Shown piece after piece: positions 34,370 through 49,300 of a stretch of 64,000 nt of DNA (position 1 is the stretch's first letter; each line of letters opens with the position of its first letter). Under the pieces are notes generated by a model. The model did no database searches. It was given only the letters and a program-made list of their open reading frames with translations, and was not told the DNA's origin. A program made the translations under genes and the position numbers. Source of the stretch: an uncultured Tropicimonas sp. (lineage in GTDB: Bacteria > Pseudomonadota > Alphaproteobacteria > Rhodobacterales > Rhodobacteraceae); the NCBI GenBank assembly GCA_947495685.1, contig CANLZY010000019.1:55189-119188 (forward strand), written 5' to 3'.

Positions 34370-37300
34370 ATGGCGGAAACGGGCAACCAGTGCACGCCGG
34401 ACCAGCACGACCCCGGCCCCAGCCTTCGATTCGAAACCCTTGAGCCACGGCTGCTGCTGTCAGCCGACCTGATTCCCGTTGCTGGCACCATTGATCTGCC
34501 CGGCGAAGAGGATGCGCATGTCTTCACCCTGACCCAGGCCACGGCGATTCACGTCGATGCGCTCGGGCCCGCGGCGGTCGACTGGCGCCTGTTGCGCGAG
34601 GATGGCAGCGAGATCCTCGGGGCGCGTGCCGGGACCCAGTCAAACACGACCGACGGGATCAGTGCCCGTCACGGTGCGGCGGTCGCGCTTGCGGCGGGAA
34701 CCTATACCTTTTCCGTCGCCGGTGTGGGTGACGCCACCGGGGCCTATCGGTTTGCCCTTCAGGATGTGACCGATGCCACCGCGCTGACGCCCGGCACCCA
34801 GGTGCGCGGCACGCTGACCGGGGGGCAGGAAACTGTCCTCTACTCGCTCGACGCCGCCGAGGGCGAACGGCTGGAGGTCGATTTTGCCAGACTGACCGGC
34901 GCAGAGGCCAGCGAAGTGACCCTGCGCATCACCGATCCCTTCGGCCAGGAAATCTTTGACAGCCGCTTTGCCGACCCGTTCGACGGCCTGGCCCGCAGCG
35001 ACCTGCTGATGGCCGATGGCACCTACCTGGTCAGCGTCGAAGGCACCCATACCCCGGTGGACACGACATCGGTGAAATACCGTTTCACCACCCGGCGGGT
35101 GACCGATACCGTCGTGGATCCGCTGCAAGGCGGGGAAACGCCGCTGCCCCTGGGCGAACGCATCACCGGCGACGTCCCGGCGCCGGATGAGGCCGGCGCC
35201 GCGTCGGTGCTGGGCTATTCCGTCGATATCGCGCGGGCTGGCACCTATGTCCTGACACCGCACCTGTCGTCTGGCGGTTTCCCCTATGGCATCACTGTCA
35301 CGATCAAGGATTCGCTGGGACAAACCACAACCCGCAGCCTAATCAGCGGCGACGACGTGTTCCACCTGCCCAAGGGCAAGCATCGGGTCGAGATCGCCAG
35401 CTCCCTGCCCACCGGCGATTTCTCCTTTGTCCTGCGCGAGGCCGCCGCCGCCCCGGAAATTGCCTATGGCGATACAGAGAACCTGGTTCTGGAGCCGGGA
35501 TCCGACAGCGCGCTGTACCAGTTCGACGCGAAGGCCGGGGACATCCTGCGCGTTGCGCCAGAGCCGCCCGGCACGACGAATTTCCTGCGGTGGCAGATCC
35601 TGGACGAGGTCGGCCAAAGCATCGCGCTCGGTGACAACGGTGTATCGCGCAGCGAGATCCTGCGGGATGGTACCTACACCCTGATGGTGCGTGGCGATTT
35701 CGACAATATCGGCACCCGGCCGGCCAGCTTCGTGCTGGACCGGGTGACCGATACCCGCGCTACCGCGACCCTCGGCGACACGCTGTCGGGCAGCATCGGG
35801 GTTGGTGCTGTCGCCCGTCATGACTTCACGCTTGCCGCGCCGACGCTGGCGGTGCTGGACGTTCTGGAGACCTCGGGCCTGCAATGGACCCTGACCGGCC
35901 CGAGCGGCACCATTGATGGCCCCCGGTCACTGAACAGCGACCAGACCTACAGCCGTCCGGTTCTGATGGAGGCCGGGGCGCACACCCTGACACTCCGGAA
36001 CACGACCTGGGCCGAAGACAGCTATGCGCTGAGGCTGCTGGACCTGACCAATGCGCCGCTGGCCGAGATCGGCACAGAGGTCACCGCAAACACCGGGGTC
36101 CCCGGCGGGTCGGTGGTCTATCGCATCGACATCCCGGATGGCCGCAACCTGATGCTGACCCACGGTCCCCGAGCCAGCGGAACGGTCTCGGTCCTGTCCG
36201 AAAACGGCAGTTACCTGGTCTACGGCGGCCTGGGGTCCACCCTTGGCCCGGTCGCGGGCGTGGGCGACCGTAGCGTCTTTGTGGTGATCAATGCCTACTT
36301 CGCCCAGGATCCGGTCGACGTCGCCATCACCCCGACCCTGACCGACCTGCGCACCGCCGCACTGACATTGGGTCGCAAGACCACCGCGCAATTGCCGGAA
36401 CCGCAGGACCTGTCGCGATACACATTCTCGCTCGATACAACGACGGTGTTGCAGTTCGACAGCCTCTTCACCGGCACCTCAAACGCCCGGTTCCGGGTGA
36501 TCGACAGCCAGGGCGCCGAGGTCGCGGACGGGTTCGCCGACCGCGACGGCGCGGCGACGCTGTTCCGGCTTCAGCCCGGAGATTTCACGCTGGAGCTGTA
36601 CTTTGCCGGGAACGACACCGGAGAGATCCCGTTCCGGCTGGTCGATGCCAGCGCCGCGCCGCAACTGCCACGCAACGAGGCCGCGACCCTGACGCTGTCA
36701 CCCGCGCGCGGCAACCTGGTGCGCAAGATCGACATCGCGTCGGGCAGCCAGATGACCTTTACCCGGTCGGACGCCGTCGGCGGCAACCCCTATGCTCGGC
36801 TGTATGATCCCAATGGCATCGAGGTCTGGGCCAGCGTCAGCAACGTCGTCAACCGGACCTACGGGCTGGGCGGCACCTACACGCTGTTCATAGAAGGCAC
36901 ACAAGGCAGTTCGGACACCGAGGATGGCTCCCTCACCATCGGCATGTGGGACTCGCGACGGCTGGACAAGGACCTGACGCTGGGCGCATCGGTGAGCGAC
37001 AGCCTCGATCGCCCCGGCGACCGACATGTGCACAGCTTCACGCTTGACGCCGATACCCGTGTCCACCTCGACTCGCGGGTCAGCAGCGCCGTCCTGCGCT
37101 GGCAGATCGTGGCCGACGGCACCGTTCTGGCCGAGCAGGAATTCGACGACCAGACCAGCGATTACGAAGCCTGGTTGCCGCTGTCTGCGGGCAGTTACGA
37201 ATTGATCGTCTTTGGCGAGGACGCCGCATTTGGAGACTACGCGCTGCGTCTCAGCGACATGTCCAAGGCCGCCACGCTGCCGCGCGAAACCGATGCCACG

Positions 37301-40300
37301 GTGTCGCTGGCCGCCGAGGGCAGCGCGCTTTTCAAGTTCGAAGGTACCGCCGGCGAGCAGGTACAACTGCTGGCCGGAGACCTGTCGACCCTGGGCCTGT
37401 CGGTCAGCCAACTGTCGCTGCGCCTGCTCGATCCGCTGGGCAACGAGGTGTCGTGGGACCGGTTCGAAAACAGCGATGTGCTGACGCTGCGCCGCACCGG
37501 CACCTACGCGGTCATCGTCGACACCGACCACAGCGTGACCGAGGCCATCGAAACCACGCTGCGGCTGGCCGACCTTGGCCCCGCCACGCCGGTGGCGCTG
37601 ACCGGAACCGCCTTTGCAGTCGGTGATCTGGTTGCGGGCGAGATTGCCACCGCCGGGGACAGCGCCAGCCACCGGTTCACCCTGACCGCGACCACTCGGA
37701 TGATCGTCGACAGCCAGACCAACAACAGCGGCTTGAACTGGTACATCGTCGATGGTCTTGGCGCCATCACCACGCCGCGCCGCCTGTCCGGGTCGCTCAG
37801 CGGCCACGGCGGCATCGGTCGCGTGGCGCCGGGTGTGATCACCCTGCCTGCGGGCGATTATGCGCTGGTCGTGCAGGCGGATTCCAACGCCCTTGGCAGC
37901 TATTCCCTGCGCCCCATCGACGTTGATGCCTCGCCGACCATGCTGGACCGCGACACCCCCCTCACAGTAACGGTGGACCCAGGCAGCGAAACCGCCGTGC
38001 TGGCGTTCAGCGGCACCGCCGGGCAGCAGATCTGGTTGGACGATGTCAGCCTGACGGCTGGCGGCAGCGGCTATTTCCAGCTGATCGGCCCCGACGACCA
38101 GATCGTGACCTTTGGCAATTCCAGCTATTACAGCCTGCGCGAAACGACCCTGGCAACCCTCTCGCAAACCGGCGACTACCGGTTGCTGGTGTTGGGCGCC
38201 GCCGCATCGCCGCCCTTTGCCACCACCTTCACTCTGCGCAGCCCTTTGGTGCGCACCGCCCCGCTGGCCCTTGGCGCGGCCGTCACCGGCAGCCTGACAC
38301 ACCCGGTCGAGACCGTCCGGCACGCCCTGACGCTGGACAATGATGCAACCCTGTTCCTGGACAGCCAGACCACGCAGAGCAGCCTGCGCTGGCGCATTCT
38401 TGGCGCAACGGGAGCGCAGATCGCCGGTGGCGGCGACTTGCGGTTTGTCGACTCGGCGGCGGAATCGACGCTGCGGCTGGGTGCGGGCGATTACACGCTG
38501 GAGGTCTACAATGTCTCTAGCGGCATCGGGGAGTATGCCTTTGTCCTGACCGATCTGGCCAGCCTCGCGCGCCAGACCGACCTTACATCGCTGACACTCG
38601 ACGTGACCGAGGCCCAGCAGGCGGCCTTTGCCCGCGTGCGGCTGGGTGAAGGCAAGCGCTACTATCTCGACACGCTTGACGTGGATGGGCTGGATGTCGG
38701 CAGCTACCTCGCTTTGATCTCGCCCACCGGGCGCGTGGTGACATCCGGGTTCAACTCCAGTGACCCCGGTGCCATGCAGGCCGACGAGACCGGCATCTGG
38801 ACCGTGGTTCTGCGTCAACGCTCCTTTGCGACCACAACCGGCACCCAGACGATGCAGATCCGCCGTCCGGATCGTAACCCGAACACCTTGCCCTTCGACA
38901 CGGTGATGACCGGGTCCATCGAGGGCGCAGGCGACAGCCAGATCTTTGCCTTCGATGTGGACGCGGGTGGACAGTTCTACCTCGATGGACAGACCAACGA
39001 CGGCAGCCTGCGCTGGACGCTGGAGCGGGACGGGTCCAGCGTCCGGTCCGGAGCGATGAACAGCGACAACGGCACCGGCCAGGTGCTCGACCTGCCCGCC
39101 GGCAGCTATCAGTTGACGTTGAATGGCACCCAGAGCGCGGTTGGCGACTTCCGCTTCCGGCTGCTCGACCTGTCAGAGGCGCCGCTGGTCGAGCCGGGCA
39201 GCTACCTGGAACGGTCGATCACACCGGGCAATGCAACGGTCGCCTTCCGGGTTGCGGGTGTGGCGGGCCAACGGCTGACACTCGACACGCTGTCCTATGC
39301 GGGGTCGGCCAGCCGGGCCATCATTGCGCCATCCGGTCAGCGGATCCTGTCGGATGGGTTCTGGCAGGATGCCACCCGCAAACGCCTGCCCGAAACCGGC
39401 GAATACCTCGTGATCATCGGTGGCCACGAGGGCACCGTCACAGACAGCCGGTTCGCCTACAATATCTTTGTCACCGACGATCCCGCACCGGAAAACGTGA
39501 ACTCCACCACGCCGGGCGCTGACCTGACCGTCGACACGCTTGCCGTTGCCGCCGCGGGCCAGATCAAGGCGGGGAAGCCGGTCACCGTGACCTGGACCAC
39601 CCGCAACACCGGAACCAAGCAGACCACCGGCGGCTTCACCGAACGGCTGATCGTCCGCAACACCGCCCTGGACGCCGTCGTCGCCGTGGTGGATGTGCCA
39701 TATGCCGGTGGCAAGATCGGCAAGGACGCCAGCCGTGATCGCTCCGTCACCCTGACCCTGCCCGAGGGCGCGCCCGGTGCGGGAGAGCTGGAATTCCGGT
39801 TGCTGACCGACGTGCGAAACGACGTGTCCGAACCCGCGGCCGAGGGCGGATCCGCGTCGCTGCTGGTCGAGGTTCGGTCCGACACCCTGCCCGACCTCGT
39901 GGTCGAGGATATCGTCCTGACACCGGCGGTCGGATGGCGTCCCGGCGACACCGTGACCGTCGCCTGGAAGACCCGCAATGCCGGCGGCGCGGCGGCGTCG
40001 GATCCCTTTGCCGAACAACTGCGCATCTACAACACGCTGACCCGGACAGAAATCGCCCTGCAAGAGATCCTGTATGACGGTGCCGCTATCGCAGCTGGGG
40101 CCAGCGTCAACCGCTCGATCGAGGTGACATGGCCCGAGGGCCAGGCCGCCACCGGCACCTTTGCCGTCACGCTGACGACCGACACGTTGGACCAGGTGGC
40201 CGAGGACAATGCCGAGGGCAACGGCGAGGCCAACAACGTCACCCAGTCAACCGAGGTTTCCGCTGCCGACCTGGTGGTCGAAAACCTGCGGATCCTGGAA

Positions 40301-43300
40301 TCCGGCCCGACCGCCGGTGGCGAAATCACCCTGGTGTGGGACGTTGTCAATCAGGGCAACACCGCCACCCGGGACGACTGGACCGACCGGGTGACACTGT
40401 ACAATTTCGACACCCGGGTGACGGCCTTCGATGCGCTCTACAGCCATTCCGGCGCCGCACTGGCGGCGGGCGAACGGGTCGAAAACCGCATGACCGTCAC
40501 CCTGCCCGAAGGCGCCGACGGTACAGGCCGCGTGCGCGCGACAGTCACCGCCAACCGAACACAGTTCAACGGCACCCTGCTGATCGAAGCGCTGGAAAGC
40601 GGCGGCAACGGGGTCGGCAACAATACCGCCACGCTGGACCTCGTGTCCGAAGCGCGCACCTACGCAGACCTGCGGGTCCGAAACCTGACGGCCCCGGCGA
40701 CGGCCCTTGGGGGCGACACGATCACGGTCGGCTGGACCGTGACCAATGCCGGCAAACGCACCGACACTGCCGATTGGGTGGACCGGATCGTGCTGTCCAA
40801 CGACGACGTGATCGGGGATGCCGATGACATCCTGCTGGTCGACGTGCCCCGCAGCGGCGCCCTGGGCCGCAACGCCAAATACACGGCGTCAATCGATGTG
40901 ACCCTGCCCGCCGAGTTGAACGGCACCTACCAGCTGGCCGTGATCGCCGATGCCGACGCCGACGTGACAGAGCCCGACACCCGCGCCGACAACCAGGCGC
41001 TGCGGAAATTGTCCCTGACCGTGCCGCTGTCGGATCTGGCGGTCGAGGTGGTGGCCGGGCCGGCCTCGGCACAGTTTAACGAGGCGCTGAATGTCACCTG
41101 GCGGGTCCGCAACCTTGGGGAGCACACCGCCGACGGGACATGGCTGGACGAGGTCTTCTTGTCTGCCGATCAGGTTCTGGACTCCCGCGACACCAGCCTT
41201 GGCACCGTGATCCATACCGGCGGTCTGGCTCCGGGCGAAAGCTACAGCGCCAGCGGGCGGTTCAACCTGGACGGTACGCTGAGCGGCCCGTTCTTCGTTC
41301 TGGTGAAAAGCGATAGCGAGGCGAGCCAGACAGAGGGCGACGCCACCGCGAACAACACCGCCGCAGCCCTGACCGCAACCGAATTGACGGTCGGGCCCGC
41401 CGCCGACCTGACGGCGCAATCGATCAGCGTTCCGACCACGGCGGCCCCCGGCGAAGAGGTGACCTTCAACTGGACGGTCAGGAACACCGGCATCGGCACC
41501 GCGCGCGCGCCGTGGGTGGATCGGGTGTACCTGTCCGCCGACGGCACATTCGACGGTGCGACCTTGCTGGGCAGCGTCAAGCGCGACTTCGACCTTGCGA
41601 CGGACGAAACCTATACCGGCGCCCTCACCCTGAACTTCCCCGAAGTGCCGGGCGGCGGCTACACTGTGTTCGCCCTATCGGATGCCTTGGCGCAGGTGTT
41701 TGAGGGCGCCGATACCGGCACCAACCTGATCGCCTCCACCCCGCTGGCCGTGGACAGCCCGGACCTTGAGGTGACGGCCCTGACCGCGCGGGGCCGGATC
41801 ACCTCGGGGCAGGACATCGACATTTCCGTCACCTATGCCAACACCGGGCCGGGCACTGCCGCTGCGGGACGGCGCGATGTGGTGGTGCTCAGCCAGGACG
41901 AGACCTTCGACGCCGACGACCTGTTGCTGGCCGAGTACCTGCGGACCGCGCCGCTGGCACCCGGCGGAGCCCTGAGCGAAACCCTGACCGCGACCATCCC
42001 GATCGAACTGTCGGGCCGCTGGCACATCCTCGCGGTCAGTGACACCGACGGCACCGTGATCGAGGCCGACGAGGCGGACAACACGACCGCCAAGGCGCTC
42101 GCCATCGCGCTTGCGCCCCATGCGGACCTGGTGGTGTCGGATGTCACCGCGCCGCCCTTTACCGCCCGCGATCCCGCCACGATCACTGTCGGCTGGCGGG
42201 TCGACAATCAGGGCACTGGCGTCGGAACCGAGACCGGTTGGACCGACGTGGTCATGGCCTCGCGCGACGAGATCATTGGCAACAGTGACGATTACGAGCT
42301 TGGCCGACAGAGCCGCCTGGGCGCTCTGGCGGTGGGCGAAGGCTATGACGCGGTGCTCGACATCGTGATGCCACCACGGTTCTCGGACCGTTTGCTGGTC
42401 TATGTGCAGACCGACGCCGAGGGCGAGGTGTTCCAGGCGTCAAAGAACGACAACGACCGCGCGGCGGTGCCGGACCCGGTCGACGTCATGCCCGAACCCT
42501 ATGCCGACTTGCAGGTGGAGGAAATCACCGCCGCCACGAAGGGCGCCAGCGGCAAGCCGCTGTCCGTCAGCTGGACGGTGGCGAACCGGGGCATCGGGAC
42601 CACCAACACCGCCGGATGGACCGACGTGATCGAGGTCTTTGCCGATGCCGAGGCCAAGACCCGGTTGGCGCGCTACACCTTCTCGCGCGTGGGCGCCCTT
42701 GCGGTCGATGCAGACTACACCCGCACCGCCGAGATCAGGATTCCGGACGGCGTGGAGGGACGGGTGTGGATTCGAGCCTCGACCGGCGGACCGTTCGAGT
42801 TCATCTTCACCGACAACAACGCCTCCGACCTCGTGCGCAGCCGGATCGCGCTCAGCCCGTCGCCTGACCTCGAAGTCACCGAGATCGCCGCCCCCGCCAC
42901 CGCCGATGAAGCCGGACAGATCGATGTTGCCTGGCGGGTGGAAAACACCGGGCTGGCCGATGCCGTCGGCAGCTGGACCGACGCGGTCTACCTGGTGCCG
43001 GTCGATCCGGCGGAACAGACAATCTATCTCGGTCGGTACACGACCGACAGCACCGTCAGGGCCGGGCTGGGGTATCAACGCACCGAGCGGATTTCCCTGC
43101 CCAACCGGATTTCGGGGGCCTACCGGGTTGTCGTGGTCACCAACGACACCGGCGCGATCTATGAACACGCCGCCGCCGGAGAGAACAACCGCACCGAATC
43201 CGGGGAAGTGATCACCATTACCGCCCTGCCACGGCCAAACCTTCAGGTCGCCAACATCACCGCCACCGATGGGGTGTCCGCCGGTGGTACGGTCAGCGCC

Positions 43301-46300
43301 GAATACGAGATAATCAACCAGGGCCCGGTGGCCGCCACGGGCAAATGGACCGACCGTGTGTACCTGTCGCTGGACACCAGCCTTGGCGGCGACGATCTGC
43401 TGCTCGGCACCTTCGAGAACCTCTCGGCGCTGGAACCGGGAGAAAGCTATCGCGGCCAGACCGGGCCGTTGATCGTGCCGCTGCGGTTTGGCGGCGCGGC
43501 GCATGTGATCGTGTCCTCCGACGCCTTCAGCCAGATCGACGAATACCCCAACGAGCGCGACAACATCGCGACGACCGAAATAGAAATCGAGCCGGCGCCC
43601 AAGCCCGACCTGATCACCGGCGGTGTGATTGCCCCGACCCAGGCGGTCGCCGGCTCGCAGGTCGAGGTGCGTTTTACCGTACGCAATGACGGCTTGAACC
43701 CGACCTTCACCGATCGCTGGACCGACACCGTCTGGATCGCCCTCGACCCGCTGCGCCCCAACACCAAGGGCAAGGTCGAAGACCCGAGTGACGTGGATTT
43801 CGGCAAAGGCAACAGCGCCCGGCTGCTGAAGAGCGTCGGGCATTCGGGTGTGTTGGCACCGGGAGAATCCTACACCCAGACCGTCACCGTGACGATCCCG
43901 CAGGACCTGCCATCGGGGCGCTATTTCATCACGCCCTGGTCCGACAGCACCGATGTGGTGGTCGAGGACACACTGGCCGGAAACGAAAACCCCGACGACC
44001 CCAACGCTCTGGACGGAAACAACTATTCCGGCCGGGCTATCGATATCATCGGATTCACGCCGCGGCTGCCGAACCTTGTCGCACAATCGGTCAGCACCGA
44101 CGGGCCGGTGGTGGCCGGCCGCGAGGAGCTGACGGTCAACTGGACGGTCGAGAACCAGGGCAATGGTGCCATCGACGGCAGTGGCCGCTGGCGCGACACG
44201 ATCTATATCTCCGACAATCCGGTCTATGGTGCCGCCGGCGCAATCGAATGGCTGGTCGCCGGCTTTGACGTCACCGGTCCGCTGGCCGTGGGCGACAGCT
44301 ATGCCCGAAGCGAGACCTTTGCCCTGCCGCCCTCCGTCACTGGCCAATATGTTCACGTTGTCAGCGACCAGCCGACGCGCGGCGTGCCGGGGGTCGGAGA
44401 GTCCGACGAGACCGACAACATCGCCAGTGCCGATGCCACGGTCACGGCCCGCCCCGCCGATCTTCAGATCCTCAAGGTCACCCCGCCGCCCGACGGAACG
44501 AAATCGGGCGCCAATGCCACGATCCGTTGGAAAGGTGTGCTGCGCGATGCCCCGCTGTGGGAGGGCACGCATTCCTGGTATGACGCCGTCTGGATCAGCC
44601 CCGACCCTGTGCTGGACCTGTCGCGCGCCACGCGACTTGCCGTAACCACCATCAGCCCGGACGAACCGCTGACCCGCGGCCAGACCTATTCCGCCAGCGC
44701 CGAGGTCACCCTGCCCGCCGGCATCGACGGCCCCTATTTCATCCATGTGGTGGGCGATTCCAACGCCAACGGCACGGCGGCACAGGTGGAAGCCAGCCGT
44801 GGCAGTGCCGAGAGCGCCTTCAAACTCTATGCAGGGTCGGTGTTCGAAGGCGAGGCGCGGGACAACAACGTCGCCACGGCCGGGTTCAATGCGGTGTTCT
44901 CCGAGCCCAACCTTGTCATCCAGAACGTGACCCTCGGCAGCGACCTGTCCGCTGGCGAGACGGTGCCGATCGCCTTCACCATTGCCAATGCCGGCACCCG
45001 CGCCGCCGAGGCCGACCGCTGGATGGATCGGGTGTTCATCTCGCGCGATGGGGCGCTGGATGCCTCGGACTACCTGCTGGAAGAGTTCGAACATCTGGAA
45101 CGATTGGAGGCCGGCGACAGCTACCGCGTCGAGGGTGAAATTACCCTTCCGGTGGGCATCGAGGGCAAATTCCGGATCCTGATCGAGACCGACAGCCGGT
45201 CGGGTCGCGCCAGTATCTATACCCCATCCGACATTGCCGAAGGGCTGCCCGGCGTACGCGCCAGTTCGCTCAACCCGGTGGCGGAATTCCAGGGCGAAGG
45301 CGACAACCTCCGGGTGCTGCGCCGCACAATCGAGGCCTCGCCCGGCCCCGACCTTCAAGTGACCCGCATAGACGTGCCCGACCAGATACGGCGCGGCGAG
45401 CGGCTGGTGCTCACCTACGAGGTCACGAACACGGGCATCGCCACGCCCGCGCACCAGTCCGGCTGGACCGACCTGATCTATCTGTCGCGCGACGAGGTTC
45501 TGGACCCGACCGCCGATATCTACCTGGGCAGCTACGGCCACACCGGTGGCTTGTTGGCCAACGAGACCTACGAAGTGACCCGCGACGTCACGCCCCGACA
45601 GGACCTGAGCGGCGAATACTATGTCTTTGTCGTCACGGATCGCGCCTCGGCCCAGACCCCGATCGGGGCTGTCTACGAGGGCGGGTTGGAGCGCAACAAC
45701 ACCTCCTCCTCGACCACGCCGGTCCGGTTCCGCGCCGCGCCCCCGGCCGACCTCGTGGCCTCGGATGTTCAGGTATCGGGCGGCGCAAGTGTCGGTGAAG
45801 AGGTCATCGTCAGCTGGAAGGTCACCAACGACGGCACGGCCGACGCATTGGGCCAATGGGCCGACGCGGTGTACCTGTCATCGGATGGGTCCTGGGACCT
45901 CGCGGACCAGCTTGTCGGACGACTGTCGCGCAGCGGCCCGTTGAAACCGGGCGAGAGCTATCTTGCGGAACTGACCACCACGCTGCCGGTTGCGGCAGAG
46001 GGCGGCTATCGCTTCATCGTGCGGTCCGACATCCGGGACGAGGTGTTCGAGGATGGCCAGACCGCCAACAACGACGCGGTCACCGACGATCCGGTCTTTG
46101 TCACCGTTCCCGACCTGCGCCTGTCGGTGCCCAAATCCATCACGCTGGAGGCCGGGGCCGAAAAGCTGTTCCGGGTGGAGGCAGGCCTGGGCGAGACCCT
46201 TCGCACCCGGATTCTGGCGGCGGAAACGGATGCCCAACTTGAGCTGTTCGTACGCTATGAACGCGTGCCCACGGCCACGGCCTTCGACGCCATCTACGAT

Positions 46301-49300
46301 TCCCCGTTGGCCTCGGAACAGACGGCAATCGTCGGCGGAACCGACCCCGGCGACTACTACGTACTGGTGCGAAACATCGGCACGCAGGCAACGGACGCGA
46401 CCCTGCTGTCCGAGGTCCTGCCCTTCCAGATCACCGGTGTGCGTCAGGACCGGGTCGGCAACGGGCGCTATGTGACCACGGTGATCGAGGGCGCAGGCTT
46501 CAAGTCAGACGCCGTGCTGCGCCTGACCCGCCCCGGAGTTGCCGGGCTGGTGCCGGTGCGTACCGAGGTCGTGGACGGCGCGCGGATTGTTGCGGTGTTC
46601 GACCTGCTGGACGCGCCCAAGGGGCTGTACGATGTGGAGGTCATCAACCCGGATGGCGCAACCGCCGTGCTGCCCTATCGCTTCCTTGTGGAGCGCGCGG
46701 TGGAAAACGAAGTCGGGCTGGCGCTTGGCGGCCCCCGCATCGTGCCGGTGGGGGCGACCGGCAACTATGCGCTGACGCTTCAGAACTTCTCCAACGTCGA
46801 TACGCCCTATGTGCATTTCACCTTCGGTGCGCCGAACCTTGGCAAGGCCGAGGGCGTCTATGACCTGCCGTTCCTGAAATTCACCACCAACCTTGCCGGC
46901 CAGCCGCCCTCCGGCGCGGCGGCGGATGTGCAATGGGCCGATGTTGCCCCGCAGCTGAACACCAACGGCCATTTCCTCGCGCCCGGGTTTGCCTATGACC
47001 TGCCAACCGGCGGTTTCTCGGCCTTCAGCTTCAACATCCAGACCTACCCGGTGCTGCAGGCGTTGGTGGACCGCGATTTCGAGTTGGTGCGCGAATACCT
47101 CTATGACGCCTTCCCCGACCTGCGCGAGGCCGGGGCGCTGGATGCCGGCCCCGAGGCGCTGGCCGAGGTCAACGCGGTCTTCGACCTGATCTTCCGCGAC
47201 CCACGGGTGCAGGTGATCGACGACGCGGTGGCGCTGTATGCACCGTTCCAGTTCCACGTATTGGCAGCGGCGACCCCGATGACGCGAGCCGAATTCGTCG
47301 CCTTCCAGACGGACGAGGCCGATACGCTGCGCGAGGCGATCCTGTCCGATGCCGATGCCGGTGCCGCGCTTCAGACGCTGGCCGCCGATCAGGCGGCCTG
47401 GCGCGCGACCTTCCTTGCCGCACTGGAAGAGGCCGGCATCCTGCGCCCGCTGGACGAGGCCCCGCCCGCACGCGAAACCGGCCCGGTGGTCAGCCTTGTC
47501 GCGTCGCTCTCGATGGGCATCCTGCTGGGTCCGGAGGGCGACAGTTTCACCACCAGCAATGACCTGTCGGCCTTCTTTGGCAAGGTGCGCGACTGGTACG
47601 GCGATGCGCCCGACCTGACCGCGCCATTGGCCGGTTATGACGTGCGGTTCTCCGACGACGTGCCGCCGCTGGACATTCCCATCCCGGCCCTGCCCGGCTT
47701 CGACGGGTATGATCTGGGCCTGAGCAACGCGACACGGTTCCAGGTTTTCAACGTCTTCTCGCCGCTCGCCTCGGGCGACAGCATCCCGGATGTGGGTTCG
47801 GCCCTGTCGACCGGCGAGCTGTCGCTGCTGGACCTTGGCCGTTTCCTCGAAGAAGTCGAGGCCGCCGGTCGCAACGCCGCGATCATCGGCCCGCAGGGGT
47901 ACGGCGAGCAGCAATTCGTGCCCGCCGGAACCGCCCTGCCCTTCGAGATCCGGTTTGGCGATCCCGAAGGTGGGCAGGCGGTGAACGAGATCCGCATCGT
48001 ATCCGAGCTGGACGAGTCGCTGGACCCGCGCAGCCTGCGGCTGGGGTCGCTGCGGCTGGGGGACATCGTGGTCGACGTGCCGGCGGGCCGGGCGCTCTAC
48101 CAGACCGACCTCGACCTGACCGGGTCGCGTGGCTACGTGCTGCGGGTCTCGGCGGGGGTGGACGTGGAAACCCGCACCGCAAGCTGGCTGTTGCAGGCGA
48201 TCGACCCGACCAGTGGCGAGGTCATGTTCGACGGGCCCGGCCTGTTGTCGGGCGACGATCCGACCGGGACAATCACCTATGCCGTGACACCGGGCGCACG
48301 GGTTGCGGACGGCACACGGATCACCACCTCCGCCCGCGTGCTGTATGACACCCGCCCGCCGGACGAGACCAACGAGGTCACCCAGCGGCTCGACATCACC
48401 GCGCCTGAGACCGACCTGACGGTCACGCCGATTGCCGGAACGGACCGATACACGCTTGACTGGACCGCCAGCGACGATGGCTCCGGCCCGCGCCACGTCA
48501 GCCTTTATGTCGCCGAGAACGGCGGCGATTTCCGCCTGATCGAGGCCCAGAGCACCGCGACCACCTTCCTCTTCGACGGTCAACCGGACGTCAGTTACGA
48601 ATTCCTCGCGCTGGCCACCGACAATGCCGGCAACGTCGAGCGTGCACCTGCCGGGGTGCTGGCCCCCGACGACGGGCATGCGGTCAACCTGGGCGGGTCC
48701 GATTTTGGCGAGGCCACGCTCGCCACGCCGCTCGCCCCGCTGCCACCCGCCGACACCCAGCCCAACGCGATTTTCGCGCAGGTGCAGCAGGGCATTCCCA
48801 GCCCGCAACCCAAACGCGCGCCGTCGAATTTCGACCTGGTGGCCGCACCGTTTTCCGCCGCCGCCTTTGCCCGGGGTTTCCCGGCGCTGGACGCCGCAGG
48901 CATTGGCCCGACCGCCGTTGCCGTGGCCGCGAACGGCGACGTCCTGGTTATCGCGGGTCCGGAGCGCAGCGCGCTCTATCGGCTGCCTGCGCAGGGCGGC
49001 TCGGTCGCCGGCGCCACGTTCGGCCGCACCGAGGCACCGATCTACGAGATGGCATTCGGGCCCGACGGTCGGCTCTGGGCGATGTCGGGCCACGACCTGC
49101 TGGTCCTGGACCCCGACACCGGCGCTACGCTCGACCGGTTTGGCGAGGGGCTGACACAGGGTCTGGCCATCGATGCCGGCACGGGCGAGATCTATGTCAG
49201 TTCGGGTCGCGGGGTGGAGCTGTTCGACCCGACCACCGGCACCTTCACGACCTTCTCCGACACCCGCGTCGGCGATCTGGCCATCGCGCCCGACGGCACG

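Noticed and set aside
42440..45856. Very long minus-strand open frame (1,138 codons) across the CARDB array
   Set aside because: It is the antisense of the giant gene; high GC plus a regular codon pattern removes stops. Composition (Gly/Arg/His-rich, no domain) is not protein-like. The same holds for 36698-38818, 46505-49477, 51542-54196, 54746-56674, 59387-61528 and 61781-64000 on the minus strand.
39521..46115. CARDB array as recent DNA duplication
   Set aside because: Adjacent units share the amino-acid plan but not long identical DNA stretches.
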